DNA from: an uncultured Planctomycetaceae bacterium
GTDB taxonomy: Bacteria > Planctomycetota > Planctomycetia > Pirellulales > Pirellulaceae
Direction of reading: 5' to 3'
Assembly: GCA_903863885.1 (NCBI GenBank)
Contig: CAIPEB010000065.1
Span: 1 to 64,000 of the forward strand
DNA: 64,000 nucleotides
Shown here: positions 1 through 8,907 of the stretch, piece after piece
Layout of the letters: every line of letters begins with the position of its first letter
Numbering within the stretch: the first letter of the stretch is position 1
Notes under the pieces: generated by a model
Told to the model about the DNA's origin: nothing
Database searches by the model: none
What the model saw: the letters and a program-made list of their open reading frames with translations, nothing else
Made by a program: the position numbers and the translations under genes

Positions 1-416
1 GCTGGAGCCGTCCTGCTCGGCTTTGCCGCCGGTTCGGCGTTGGCGTCCGACACCGGCTTGTCGGGCTTGGCCGGTGGAACCGGCGCCCCGGCGCTGACCA
101 GTTGCTGTTGCTGGACGTTCGATCCTTCGGGCACCCAGTTCGATACGTCTGCGGTGACGAACGTCGCGGCCGAGGCAATGCTCGGATCCCATGTCGAAAT
201 CTCGACGCAATACGGCTGCGTCATGACTTCGGCCGGCGGCTTGGTCGGCATGTGCGGCCGGGGAACGACGCGCCCAACCGGCGCATCGACGCGGCGACGC
301 GTCGCGCCCGCCTGGCCACGGTCGGTTTGGGGCGAAGCCTGCCTCTTGCCGGCGTCGCCCGCTGGAACCTCGGAAGTGCGGTATGCGTCAATAAACGCCT
401 GATCGAGTCCGTTCAT
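1..416 (-). CDS. Partial hypothetical protein (N-terminus only)
   Basis: An open frame starts at the ATG at 416 and runs off the left edge with no stop in 138 codons. It begins MNGLDQAFIDAYRTSE and continues as an Arg-, Ala-, Pro- and Gln-rich stretch with no signal peptide or membrane segment. Its start overlaps the end of the upstream minus-strand gene by 29 bases, which suggests translational coupling in one operon. The N-terminal style could be that of a cytoplasmic regulator or a CpsD-type tyrosine kinase behind a membrane partner. That is a guess, because no catalytic motif lies inside the window. Confidence 0.5.
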   Translation of the reverse strand, partial: MNGLDQAFIDAYRTSEVPAGDAGKRQASPQTDRGQAGATRRRVDAPVGRVVPRPHMPTKPPAEVMTQPYCVEISTWDPSIASAATFVTADVSNWVPEGSNVQQQQLVSAGAPVPPAKPDKPVSDANAEPAAKPSRTAP

Positions 417-1257
417 ATTCCACTCGTGGTTGGGGGAGTTCGACCGTGCCATCGAGCGTTGCCGATTCAACGGAGGACGCTGTTGATCGCCCGGACGGCA
501 ACTCTGCACTGCGCGATTCCGAGGGGTCCGCCATTCCCGGCGGCCAGCCTCGAACCGTGTCGGAGGCGGGAGCGGAGACCGGAGTTGTTCCGCCATCCGG
601 CCACTGTCCGGCCGGCGCCGTGCCGGCTGTGAATTCCTGAGACGAGTTGTCTGCCGCCCCGAGGGGAAGCGGAGGTCCCACCGGCAAACCGGCAGTTGCA
701 GTCTCCGTTTCGCTGGCTTGCGGCGGCTCGGCACTTGGACCGACCGAACCGGCCGGCCACAAGTCGTTCGGCTGCCCTGACCCGTTTTCGGTCTGATTGT
801 CCGCCGCGGCAGACTCAGGTGTCCCGGCCGCAGCAGCCTGCTTGTCCGCTCCGCCGTCAGGCTTCGGCCCCCCCTGAATGAGCAAGAAGGCCATACCCGT
901 AATCACGGCAAGAATCAGGAGAATCATCGCCTGGGAGGGAATCGAGGCAAGCAACCCCTTGCGGTTGCTCGGATTCCGGTGCTCCGCGATGACCCGCTTG
1001 TTGCGAGAAAGTTCAGTCGGGACGGCCGGCGCTTCAAACGATACCGACTTGCGCTCCGATCGATCCTCTTCCCTCGCCGAACGCCGCTTGCCCGGTGGCT
1101 CCGGCTTTTCGCCCGCCAAATCCGGCAAGCGAATCAATACCGGCAGTTGATCGCTGTCGTACGCCAAGGAGACCGGAGCCTCGGCGGACTGCGAACGCGA
1201 GGACTTTGCCGTTGCTTCCATTCGACGTGGACTGGCGGCCCCGACGGTTCTGCTCAT
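388..1257 (-). CDS. Hypothetical single-pass membrane protein, Pro/Ala/Ser-rich
   Basis: About 289 residues from the ATG at 1257. A start 27 codons upstream is possible, but the extra residues look untranslated, and a GGGA-like ribosome site precedes 1257. The protein has a basic and acidic cytoplasmic N-terminal region (about residues 1-115) and one hydrophobic segment near residues 110-130 (core AMILLILAVITGMAFLLI). A long low-complexity Pro/Ala/Gly/Ser/Glu-rich tail follows, as in many planctomycete periplasmic linkers. No enzymatic domain is recognised. Its last 29 bases overlap the next gene, so the two are probably co-expressed. It is divergent from metH. Confidence 0.55.
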   Translation of the reverse strand: MSRTVGAASPRRMEATAKSSRSQSAEAPVSLAYDSDQLPVLIRLPDLAGEKPEPPGKRRSAREEDRSERKSVSFEAPAVPTELSRNKRVIAEHRNPSNRKGLLASIPSQAMILLILAVITGMAFLLIQGGPKPDGGADKQAAAAGTPESAAADNQTENGSGQPNDLWPAGSVGPSAEPPQASETETATAGLPVGPPLPLGAADNSSQEFTAGTAPAGQWPDGGTTPVSAPASDTVRGWPPGMADPSESRSAELPSGRSTASSVESATLDGTVELPQPRVEYERTRSGVY

Positions 1258-1584
1258 GATCGGATTCCCATATGATGACCGCGCGGATATTAGCAGACCT
1301 TGGCGTCGGCAGCGATGTCGAAAGATCGACCTATCCAAGAACTGCCTGCGGCTTCGCGCACACAGAAAGGCAAGACTGTTATCGGATCCGGTTATAACGA
1401 TCTTTAGCTTTCGGGAGATTTTGCCAAAAAGACAGACTGCGCAAGCTCGCGATAATGCACACCTTACGCAAGCCAGTGAACCGAACGTTGTTGCGACCGA
1501 ACCGGCCGCCGGGGATACTTGGATTTCGAGGCTGCTTTTCTATAGTCCGGTGGGTTTCAAACGAACGAGCCGATAATGACTTAC

Positions 1585-1740
1585 GCCGCTCGGGTTCGCG
1601 CAGGAGGACTGGCCGGTGTTTGGAGACCCCATCAGCGGCATTGGCTGAGACCGTTTGTGTTCTGACTTGCCGGGGCGATGTGAATATTTGAGTGCCGCGT
1701 CCGCCGGCAGGGTTCGGCTGGCGGACGCCCCGGGGTTTTT
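1585..1740 (+). promoter_or_regulatory. Structured leader upstream of metH with terminator-like hairpin
   Basis: The 550-bp gap between the divergent gene and metH holds two structures. One is a GCCGCT/AGCGGC closing pair at 1585-1590 and 1634-1639 around a possible internal fold. The other is a perfect 9-bp stem at 1697-1705 and 1720-1728 with a 14-nt loop, followed by a C/G block and five Ts ending at 1740. The upstream gene is divergent, so the hairpin cannot end an incoming operon. An attenuator for metH is the simplest reading. The leader did not match the SAM-I, SAH or cobalamin riboswitch signatures that I know. The rest of the gap (1258-1584, 1741-1807) shows nothing further. Confidence 0.35.
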
Positions 1741-1807
1741 CATTTCCATTCGCGACGGTCCGAAGTCGCAAACGACAGGAGCCCGCAATGTGCGGGCGAT
1801 GCACGCG

Positions 1808-4800
1808 ATGCCAAAAGCTCAATCGTCAACTGTTCAGAAACCGAGCGTTCAACAACAACTCGAGACCCTGCTGGCCGAGCGGATTCTGGTCCTGGACGGC
1901 GCGATGGGCACGATGGTCTTCGCACACGGTCTCGACGAGCGGGCGATTCGCGGCGACCGGTTCGCCCGTCATCACAAGGATCTGAAGAACTTCGTGGACT
2001 TGTTGAGCGTCACGCGTCCCGACGTGATTGAGGACATACATTGTCAGTATCTCGAGGCAGGCGCGGACATTGTCGAAACCAACACCTTCGGCTCCAGCCC
2101 GATCGGCATGGACGAGTTCGATTTGCCGCCCGAACTGATGCGCGAAATCAATCTGGCAGCCGTGGGGTGCGCTCGCCGCGCCGCGGACCGCTTCAACGAA
2201 CTCACGCCCGACCGGCCGCGGTTTGTCGCGGGCTCGATCGGCCCGACCGGCCGGACGACGTCGATTTCACCTCGCGTGGAAGACCCGGGCTATCGCGCCG
2301 TGACGTTCGACCAGATGGTCGATTCGTACTATCGACAGGTCGAAGTGCTTGTCGAAGGCGGCGTGGACATCCTGTTCCCGGAAACGACGTTCGATACGTT
2401 GAATCTTAAGGCCTGCCTGTTCGCGATCGAGCAGTTCTTCGTGGACCGGCAGGTCCGTCTGCCCGTCATGGCATCGGTCACGATCACGGATGCAAGCGGC
2501 CGAACGCTGTCGGGCCAGACAGTCGAGGCCTTTTGGAATTCGATTTCGCACTTTGATTTGCTGAGCGTCGGCATCAACTGCGCGCTGGGCCCCGACAAGA
2601 TGCGTCCGTACGTCGAAGAGTTGTCGGGTATCGCGCCGGTATTCATGAGTTGCCATCCGAACGCGGGCCTGCCGAATGCCTTCGGCCTTTACGAACAGAG
2701 CCCGCAAGAGATGGCCGCGGTGCTGGGCGAGTTCGTCGCCAACGGCTGGTTGAACTTCGTCGGGGGCTGCTGCGGCACGACGCCCGAGCACATCCGTGCT
2801 TTTGCGAGGATGGTGCAGGGTGCGGCGCCCCGGAAGCGTCCGCAGGTCGAACCCTACGCACGGCTGAGCGGCCAGGAAGCGCTGACGATCCGTCCGGAAA
2901 CCAACTTCATCATGATCGGCGAACGGACCAACGTGACCGGTTCGCGCAAGTTCGCCAGGCTGATCCGCGAAGAGAAGTTCGACGAGGCGCTGCAGATCGC
3001 ACACGAGCAGGTCGAGAACGGCGCGTCGATCATCGACATCAACATGGACGACGCGCTGCTGGACGGCGAGGCCGCCATGACGAGGTTCCTGAACCTGATC
3101 GCGGCCGAACCCGACATCTGCAAGGTTCCCGTGATGATCGACAGTTCGCGCTGGTCCGTGCTGGAAGCCGGATTGAAGTGCGTGCAGGGCAAGTCTCTTG
3201 TGAACTCCATCAGCCTGAAGGATGGCGAGAGCGATTTCCTGCGGAAGGCATCCCGCATCCGCCAGTTCGGTGCCGCGGTGGTCGTGATGGCCTTTGACGA
3301 AACAGGCCAGGCGACCGAGACGGACCACAAAGTGCAGGTTTGCCGTCGTGCCTACGAACTGCTGACTCAGCGCGTGGGATTCCCGCCGCAGGACATCGTC
3401 TTTGATCCGAATGTGCTGACCGTCGGCACGGGCATCGAGGAGCACAACAACTACGCCGTGAACTTCGTCGAGGCCATTCGCCGCATCAAGCAGGAGTGCC
3501 CCGGATCGCGGGTATCGGGAGGCATCAGCAACGTCTCATTCGCACTTCGCGGCAACGACGCGGTGCGCGAGGCCATCCACGCGGCGTTTCTTTACGAGGC
3601 CATTCGCGCCGGCCTGGACATGGGGATCGTCAACGCCGGACAACTGGCCGTGTACGAAGAAATTCCCGCGGAGCTGCGCGAGCGGGTCGAGGATGTGCTC
3701 TGGAATCGGCGCCCCGATGCGACCGAGCGGCTCGTCGAATTCGCGGAAACGGTGAAGGCGGCCGAGAAGAAAGGAAACAACGAAGAGGCCGGCTGGCGGC
3801 AGGCGGACGTGCGCGAGCGATTGAAGCACTCGCTCGTGCGCGGCATCGACAAGTACGTCACCGAAGATGTGGAAGAGGCGCGCGGGCTGTACCCGCGATG
3901 CCTGCAGATCATCGAAGGGCCTTTGATGGACGGCATGTCGCTGGTCGGCGACCTGTTCGCCCAGGGCAAGATGTTCCTGCCGCAGGTGGTCAAGTCGGCC
4001 CGCGTGATGAAGAAGGCCGTCGCGTATCTGCTTCCGTTCATGGAACAGGAGAAGGCGGCCGAGGGGCTGACGCACCGCAAGTCGCGGGGCCTCATCCTGC
4101 TGGCCACCGTGAAAGGGGACGTGCACGACATCGGCAAGAACATCGTGGGGGTTGTGCTGGGATGCAACAACTACGAAGTGATCGATCTGGGGGTGATGAC
4201 GCCGTGCGAGAAGATTCTCGACGCGGCCGTGCAGCACCACGCGGATATCATCGGCCTCTCGGGTCTGATTACGCCGAGTCTCGATGAAATGGTCCACGTC
4301 GCCAAAGAGATGGAGCGGCTCGGAATGACGATTCCGCTGCTGATCGGCGGAGCCACGACCAGCGCCAAGCACACCGCGGTCAAGATCGCGCCGCAGTACC
4401 GGCAACCGGTCGTCCACGTGCTCGATGCCTCGCGAAGCGTGGGCGTTGTTGACCGGCTGACCAGTGCCGAGATGCGGCAGCCTTTTGTTGACGAGAACGT
4501 CGCTACCCAGAAACAGTTGGTCGACTCCTACGAAAAACGGGAAGTGCATCTGGTCCCGTATGCGGAAGCAAAAGCGGCCCATTTCGCCACCGACTGGAAA
4601 ACGGTGAGAATCGACAGGCCTTCGTTTCTGGGCACGCGGGTGCTGCGGCAGTTCCCGCTCGACCAGATCGTGCCGTTTATCGACTGGTCGCCCTTCTTCA
4701 TGGCCTGGGAACTCAAGGGCAAATATCCGCGGATCTTCGACGATGCGGTCGTGGGCCAGACGGCTCGCGAGCTGTTCGATCAGGCCCGGCAGCTGCTCGA

Positions 4801-5533
4801 CAGGATTGTCCGGGAGCAGCGATTTGTCGCCAACGCCGTCTACGGATTCTGGCCGGCGTGGTCTGAGGGAGACGACGTGATACTCTTCGCCGACGAAGCT
4901 CGCGGGAAGACCGTCGCGAAGTTCTCGATGTTGCGGCAGCAATGGCAGCGGCGCGGCCAGAAGGACTTCCGGTCGCTGGCCGATTACGTAGCGCCTCGCG
5001 GGAGCGGACGCGAAGATCACGTGGGGGGCTTCGCCCTGACAACCGGACTGGGCGTCGAGGAACTCTGTGCCGAATTCGACGCCGCCCACGACGACTTCAA
5101 CTCGATCATGGCCAAGGCGCTGGCGGACCGGCTTGCGGAGGCTTTTGCCGAACTGCTGCACCAGCGAGTCCGCGCCGAGTGGGGATACGGTCTCGGCGAG
5201 AACCTGACGAACGAAGAGCTGATTGCCGAGGAGTATCGCGGGATTCGGCCCGCGCCCGGATATCCCGCGTGCCCCGACCACACGCAGAAACGCACGCTTT
5301 TCGATCTGCTCGGCGCGAGGGAACAGGCCGGGATGGAACTGACGGAGTCGTGCGCCATGTGGCCCGCGGCGAGCGTCAGCGGTTTCTATTTCGCGCATCC
5401 CGAGGCCCGCTACTTCGCAGTGGATCGGATCACGCGGGATCAGGTCGAGGATTATGCCCGACGAACGGACCGCAGCGTGGCCGAAGTCGAAAAGTGGCTC
5501 GCACCCAATCTCGGCTACGAACCGCAGGATTGA
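1808..5533 (+). CDS. metH: Cobalamin-dependent methionine synthase
   Basis: 1241 residues, close to the usual length of about 1230. It transfers the methyl group of 5-methyltetrahydrofolate to homocysteine through cob(I)alamin. All four modules are present. The homocysteine domain begins near residue 28 (VLDGAMGTM) and has zinc-ligand cysteines at 258, 321 and 322 (GGCCGTTP). The folate domain starts with [13 protein letters not shown]. The B12 domain has DVHDIGKN, with the cobalt-ligand His at 773. The C-terminal AdoMet reactivation domain has [12 protein letters not shown]. The ATG at 1808 was preferred over an in-frame ATG at 1799 and an open frame reaching back to 1655, because homology-like sequence begins only after it. 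Converges with the kinase gene downstream. Confidence 0.96.
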   Translation: MPKAQSSTVQKPSVQQQLETLLAERILVLDGAMGTMVFAHGLDERAIRGDRFARHHKDLKNFVDLLSVTRPDVIEDIHCQYLEAGADIVETNTFGSSPIGMDEFDLPPELMREINLAAVGCARRAADRFNELTPDRPRFVAGSIGPTGRTTSISPRVEDPGYRAVTFDQMVDSYYRQVEVLVEGGVDILFPETTFDTLNLKACLFAIEQFFVDRQVRLPVMASVTITDASGRTLSGQTVEAFWNSISHFDLLSVGINCALGPDKMRPYVEELSGIAPVFMSCHPNAGLPNAFGLYEQSPQEMAAVLGEFVANGWLNFVGGCCGTTPEHIRAFARMVQGAAPRKRPQVEPYARLSGQEALTIRPETNFIMIGERTNVTGSRKFARLIREEKFDEALQIAHEQVENGASIIDINMDDALLDGEAAMTRFLNLIAAEPDICKVPVMIDSSRWSVLEAGLKCVQGKSLVNSISLKDGESDFLRKASRIRQFGAAVVVMAFDETGQATETDHKVQVCRRAYELLTQRVGFPPQDIVFDPNVLTVGTGIEEHNNYAVNFVEAIRRIKQECPGSRVSGGISNVSFALRGNDAVREAIHAAFLYEAIRAGLDMGIVNAGQLAVYEEIPAELRERVEDVLWNRRPDATERLVEFAETVKAAEKKGNNEEAGWRQADVRERLKHSLVRGIDKYVTEDVEEARGLYPRCLQIIEGPLMDGMSLVGDLFAQGKMFLPQVVKSARVMKKAVAYLLPFMEQEKAAEGLTHRKSRGLILLATVKGDVHDIGKNIVGVVLGCNNYEVIDLGVMTPCEKILDAAVQHHADIIGLSGLITPSLDEMVHVAKEMERLGMTIPLLIGGATTSAKHTAVKIAPQYRQPVVHVLDASRSVGVVDRLTSAEMRQPFVDENVATQKQLVDSYEKREVHLVPYAEAKAAHFATDWKTVRIDRPSFLGTRVLRQFPLDQIVPFIDWSPFFMAWELKGKYPRIFDDAVVGQTARELFDQARQLLDRIVREQRFVANAVYGFWPAWSEGDDVILFADEARGKTVAKFSMLRQQWQRRGQKDFRSLADYVAPRGSGREDHVGGFALTTGLGVEELCAEFDAAHDDFNSIMAKALADRLAEAFAELLHQRVRAEWGYGLGENLTNEELIAEEYRGIRPAPGYPACPDHTQKRTLFDLLGAREQAGMELTESCAMWPAASVSGFYFAHPEARYFAVDRITRDQVEDYARRTDRSVAEVEKWLAPNLGYEPQD

Positions 5534-5636
5534 CGGCAGGCGGAAATGTCCGCACGCCACAAGGCGGCCGGCGCGCCGCGGATGTGCAACTCACGGGGAC
5601 GAGCGAAGCGGCCGGAGAGGGCTGAACGGATCGCCG

Positions 5637-7343
5637 TCAGTGAACTTCGGCGTCTGCGGCATGTTCGCGGCATGCTTCCGATCCGGGCGAATGGTCGCGC
5701 CACCACTGCCGCGCATCGGCGGGCCCCCAGCTTCCGGACGCGGCGCAGGCGTCCAGCGTCTCGGCCAGCTCGGAGGCCGATTGGAAACGGTCCGAGGGAC
5801 TCTTGGCAAGGCATCGCAGGATCGCCTGCTCCAGGTCGCCGGGAATATCCGGCTGCGAACGCGAAGGCGGTTCGGGGGTTTCGCGGACGTGAGCGACGAT
5901 CTGCTGCATGGGCCGCTCGTAATCGAACGGCGGCCGTCCGACCAGCATGAAATACCCGACAGCCCCCAGAGAATAAAGATCGCTGCGCGAGTCCGGCTCC
6001 GAGTCCCCAATTGCCTGCTCGGGTGAAAGGAACTGCGGCGAACCGGTGATGGATCCGACCTGGGTCAACTGTTGCGAGCCGCTCTCGAGATTCGACACGG
6101 GCTTGGCCAGTCCGAAATCGAGCAGCTTGACGACGTCATATTGCCGCCCTCGCTGGGCCGCGAAGATATTCGCCGGCTTGATGTCGCGATGGATCAACCC
6201 CATGGCATGGGCTTCGCCGAGCGCATCGCACGTCTGCCGCAGCAGGTAGATCACTCGGCTTGCCGGTAACGGCCCGTACCGCGTGACGAGGTCGTGGAGA
6301 CTGAGGCCCGGCAGAAACTCCATCACGTAGTAGAACGTCCCGTCATCGGTGCGGCCGTAATCAAAAATGTCGATGTTGTTCCAGTGCGAGAGCCTGGCGC
6401 TGGTGCGGACCTCGCGTTCGAATCGCGCGAGCACTTTGGGATCACCTGCCTTGTCGGGTCTGATCAACTTGACCGCGCACGGCCGCTTCAGCAGGCGGTG
6501 CTCGGCCAGATAGACTTCGCCCATCCCGCCGCGGCCGATCAGCCTCTTCAGGTGGTACTGTCCGAGCTGCCGCGCCTCGAACGCTTCGCGCCGCAAGCGG
6601 CCGATCGTCGCGACGCCCATCGTGCCGGCGACGGCGCACATCGTCAGCGAGAGAAACGTCTGCACGGCAAATGACGCATTCGCATTGACGGCTCCCGCGC
6701 AGCACGGACTGAACTGAATCATGCCGACCAGCAGCAGGAAGCTGGCCCCCGCCATGGCACCCAGCACGATGCCGGCCCGCTGCCATGTATTGGGTATGAA
6801 CATGGCATACGTGAATATCAGCATCGTCCAGTGCCCGGTGAAATTCGGCAGCATCCGGTATTCGGCGGCCATGTAGTTCACGGTCACGTACTGGAAATAC
6901 AGCATGAAGACCGACGGCAGGCCGAAGACGGCCAGTTCATGCCAGCGCAGCGAGCGTTCCGAAATCGGGCAACTGCGGCAAAGCAGAATACTGTTTACTC
7001 CCAGGACCAGCGTCACCGCAGCATGGGCCGCAAAAAGCGTCACCCAGCGGGGATCGCTCCAGGACACGATATACGCGTGCCACACAAGGAACGCCGCAAA
7101 GCCGGAGCACATCACCAGCGTGGCCGTGCGCAGCCTCGAGCGCAGAAGCTCGCGGGTCTCGGCGGTCAGTCCCGGCTCGGCCCCCTCGAGCATTCGCACG
7201 GCGACCGGACATGCCGCCCGCGCACCGTCCGGACTCGCTGAATCCGGCGTCGCTCGATCGGGCGTCGGTAATGAGGCACTTGAACCGTCGAGCGTCGCTT
7301 CGCCCGCTTCTCGCGCCAAGGATCTGGTCTGCTGGCTGTCCAT
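5637..7343 (-). CDS. Membrane Ser/Thr protein kinase, N-terminal multi-TM sensor
   Basis: 568 residues from the ATG at 7343; a GTG at 7367 is the longer alternative. The first 70 residues are a Ser/Pro/Ala-rich cytoplasmic tail. About six hydrophobic segments follow between residues 80 and 265. A Hanks-type kinase domain completes the protein: Gly-rich loop GRGGMGEVY, VAIK-type lysine in CAVKLI, catalytic HRDIKPANIF, DFG in LDFGLAKP, and a TGSPQFLSPEQ activation segment. It therefore has the order membrane domain then kinase, the reverse of the usual PknB layout of kinase, TM and extracellular sensor. It should phosphorylate cytoplasmic proteins in response to a membrane signal. Target unknown. 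Confidence 0.88.
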   Translation of the reverse strand: MDSQQTRSLAREAGEATLDGSSASLPTPDRATPDSASPDGARAACPVAVRMLEGAEPGLTAETRELLRSRLRTATLVMCSGFAAFLVWHAYIVSWSDPRWVTLFAAHAAVTLVLGVNSILLCRSCPISERSLRWHELAVFGLPSVFMLYFQYVTVNYMAAEYRMLPNFTGHWTMLIFTYAMFIPNTWQRAGIVLGAMAGASFLLLVGMIQFSPCCAGAVNANASFAVQTFLSLTMCAVAGTMGVATIGRLRREAFEARQLGQYHLKRLIGRGGMGEVYLAEHRLLKRPCAVKLIRPDKAGDPKVLARFEREVRTSARLSHWNNIDIFDYGRTDDGTFYYVMEFLPGLSLHDLVTRYGPLPASRVIYLLRQTCDALGEAHAMGLIHRDIKPANIFAAQRGRQYDVVKLLDFGLAKPVSNLESGSQQLTQVGSITGSPQFLSPEQAIGDSEPDSRSDLYSLGAVGYFMLVGRPPFDYERPMQQIVAHVRETPEPPSRSQPDIPGDLEQAILRCLAKSPSDRFQSASELAETLDACAASGSWGPADARQWWRDHSPGSEACREHAADAEVH

Positions 7344-7527
7344 TCGCTGATCACCCCTCACAAACACCTAGCAGGCCATCATATACACGATTCCAGGGTC
7401 GGACTATTGCGACGGCGATTTTCGCACGTCCTCGGCACAAGGAGTTGACAAGCTGGGGTTCGCCACGCAGGGCAAAAACGCCATGGCGGATGCCGAATGC
7501 CGGTATTCGGACGGATGTTTGCCTTCC

Positions 7528-7583
7528 TCCGGACTCCAGACTCCAGACTCCAGACTCCAGACTCCGGACTCCAGACTCCAGAC
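7528..7583 (+). repeat. Heptamer tandem repeat (ACTCCAG/ACTCCGG)
   Basis: About seven consecutive 7-base units of ACTCCAG or ACTCCGG end two bases before the stop codon of the minus-strand epimerase. The same unit recurs at 18249, 31913 (opposite strand), 32590, 37895 and 48420. A GAATGCCGGTATTC-like stretch lies just upstream. Function unknown. Confidence 0.85.
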
Positions 7584-7584
7584 C

Positions 7585-8607
7585 CTAACGAGTCTGGCCG
7601 GCCGGATGGTACGAGCGGTACCATTCCACGAAGCGGCTGATACCGACCTCGATGGGGGTCGCGGGACGGAAGCCGACGTCGCGCATCAGGTCGTCGACAT
7701 CGGCGTAAGTGGCCGGAACATCGCCGGCCTGCATCGGCAATAAGTTCTTCTTCGCCTCGATGCCGAGGCACTTCTCCAGCGTCCCGATGAAGTGGAGCAG
7801 TTCGACGGGTTGGTTGTTGCCGATGTTGTAGATCTTGTAGGGAGCCGAACTCGTCCCCGGATCCGGGTGAGCGCCCGACCAAGTCGGATTCGGTTCGGGG
7901 ATCCGGTCCGCCACGCGCACGATTCCCTCGACGATGTCATCGACATAAGTGAAGTCGCGCCGCATCTTGCCGTGGTTGTAGACATCGATGGTGCGCCCGG
8001 ACAGTATCGCTTCCGTGAAGGAATAGAGCGCCATATCCGGCCGCCCCCAGGGACCGTAGACCGTAAAGAACCGCAGGCCCGTGGTCGGAAGGCGGTAGAG
8101 ATGGCTGTAGGTGTGGGCCATCAGTTCGTTGGCTTTCTTCGTCGCCGCGTAGAGACTGACGGGGTGATCCACGTTGTGATGCACGGAAAACGGCATCTGC
8201 GTGTTCGCGCCGTACACAGAACTGGACGACGCATAGACCAGGTGCTTGACCTGGTTGTGGCGGCATCCCTCCAGCACATTCAGGAACCCGACGAGGTTGC
8301 TTTCCGCATAGGCGTGCGGGTTGGTCAGCGAGTACCGCACTCCGGCCTGGGCAGCCAGGTTGATCACTACGTCCGGCCGATGCCGCGCAAAGAACTGCTC
8401 CATGCCGGACCGATCCGCAAGCTCGAGTTGTTCGAAATGAAAATCCTGACGGCCGAGCAGCTGCGACAGCCGGTCCTTCTTCAACTGCACGTTGTAGTAG
8501 TCATTGAGGTTGTCCAGACCGAGTACTCGCTGGCCGCGCCCGAGCAGAGCCTTGCTGAGATGAAAGCCGATGAAGCCTGCGGCTCCGGTGACCAGTACGG
8601 TGCGCAT
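7585..8607 (-). CDS. NAD-dependent epimerase, UDP-glucuronate 4-epimerase-like
   Basis: 340 residues from the ATG at 8607, with GGAGG 13 bases upstream. The frame extends 40 codons further, but that part is not family-like. It is an extended short-chain dehydrogenase/reductase: Rossmann motif GAAGFIG (residues 8-14), LDNLNDYY after beta-2 as in CapI-type UDP-glucuronate/UDP-glucose 4-epimerases, SSSSVYG, and catalytic YxxxK with Tyr153 and Lys157. It likely supplies UDP-galacturonate or a related sugar for surface polysaccharide. It lies downstream of glmS, which feeds UDP-GlcNAc, and a small unknown gene, in one minus-strand run. The exact substrate cannot be read from sequence. Confidence 0.88.
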   Translation of the reverse strand: MRTVLVTGAAGFIGFHLSKALLGRGQRVLGLDNLNDYYNVQLKKDRLSQLLGRQDFHFEQLELADRSGMEQFFARHRPDVVINLAAQAGVRYSLTNPHAYAESNLVGFLNVLEGCRHNQVKHLVYASSSSVYGANTQMPFSVHHNVDHPVSLYAATKKANELMAHTYSHLYRLPTTGLRFFTVYGPWGRPDMALYSFTEAILSGRTIDVYNHGKMRRDFTYVDDIVEGIVRVADRIPEPNPTWSGAHPDPGTSSAPYKIYNIGNNQPVELLHFIGTLEKCLGIEAKKNLLPMQAGDVPATYADVDDLMRDVGFRPATPIEVGISRFVEWYRSYHPAGQTR

Positions 8608-8680
8608 GATATCGCGTCGACCTCCAGGAAAGGTTTTGTTTTCAAAGGCTGATGAAGCCGATCGCTGCATGCCTGGCCGG

Positions 8681-8896
8681 CTACGACGTGCGCCGCGTCT
8701 TCCGCGCAGTCCTGTCGGCCTGGACAACGGGCATGATGTCGACTTTGGTCCGTTCCAGTTTCTCGATACGTTCAGCCATCCGTTGCAGCAGGTCCGCGAC
8801 TTCGCGGCCGGCGGCCTCGCCGAGGTGCACGGACAGTGCCTTTCGGGTCGTGGTGCTGAACTGCAGTTCCGCCGAAGCGTTTTCTTTGTGCTTCAT
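8681..8896 (-). CDS. Small hypothetical helical protein
   Basis: 71 residues from the ATG at 8896, preceded by AGGA. It starts 11 bases after the glmS stop, so it is almost certainly in the glmS transcript. The sequence opens MKHKENASAELQFS and continues into a charged amphipathic helix (REVADLLQRMAERIEKLERTK) likely to form a coiled coil, ending in a basic tail. No family is recognised. A regulator or assembly factor linked to glmS is possible by position alone. Confidence 0.5.
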   Translation of the reverse strand: MKHKENASAELQFSTTTRKALSVHLGEAAGREVADLLQRMAERIEKLERTKVDIMPVVQADRTARKTRRTS

Positions 8897-8907
8897 GTTC
8901 CTGTTCT

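Noticed and set aside
1585-1740. Cobalamin or SAM riboswitch
   Set aside because: The leader did not show the conserved cores I know; only a terminator-like stem was visible, so it was kept as an unassigned leader.
3536-5560. 674-residue minus-strand open frame opposite metH
   Set aside because: metH modules are complete on the plus strand; the antisense product lacks any family motif.
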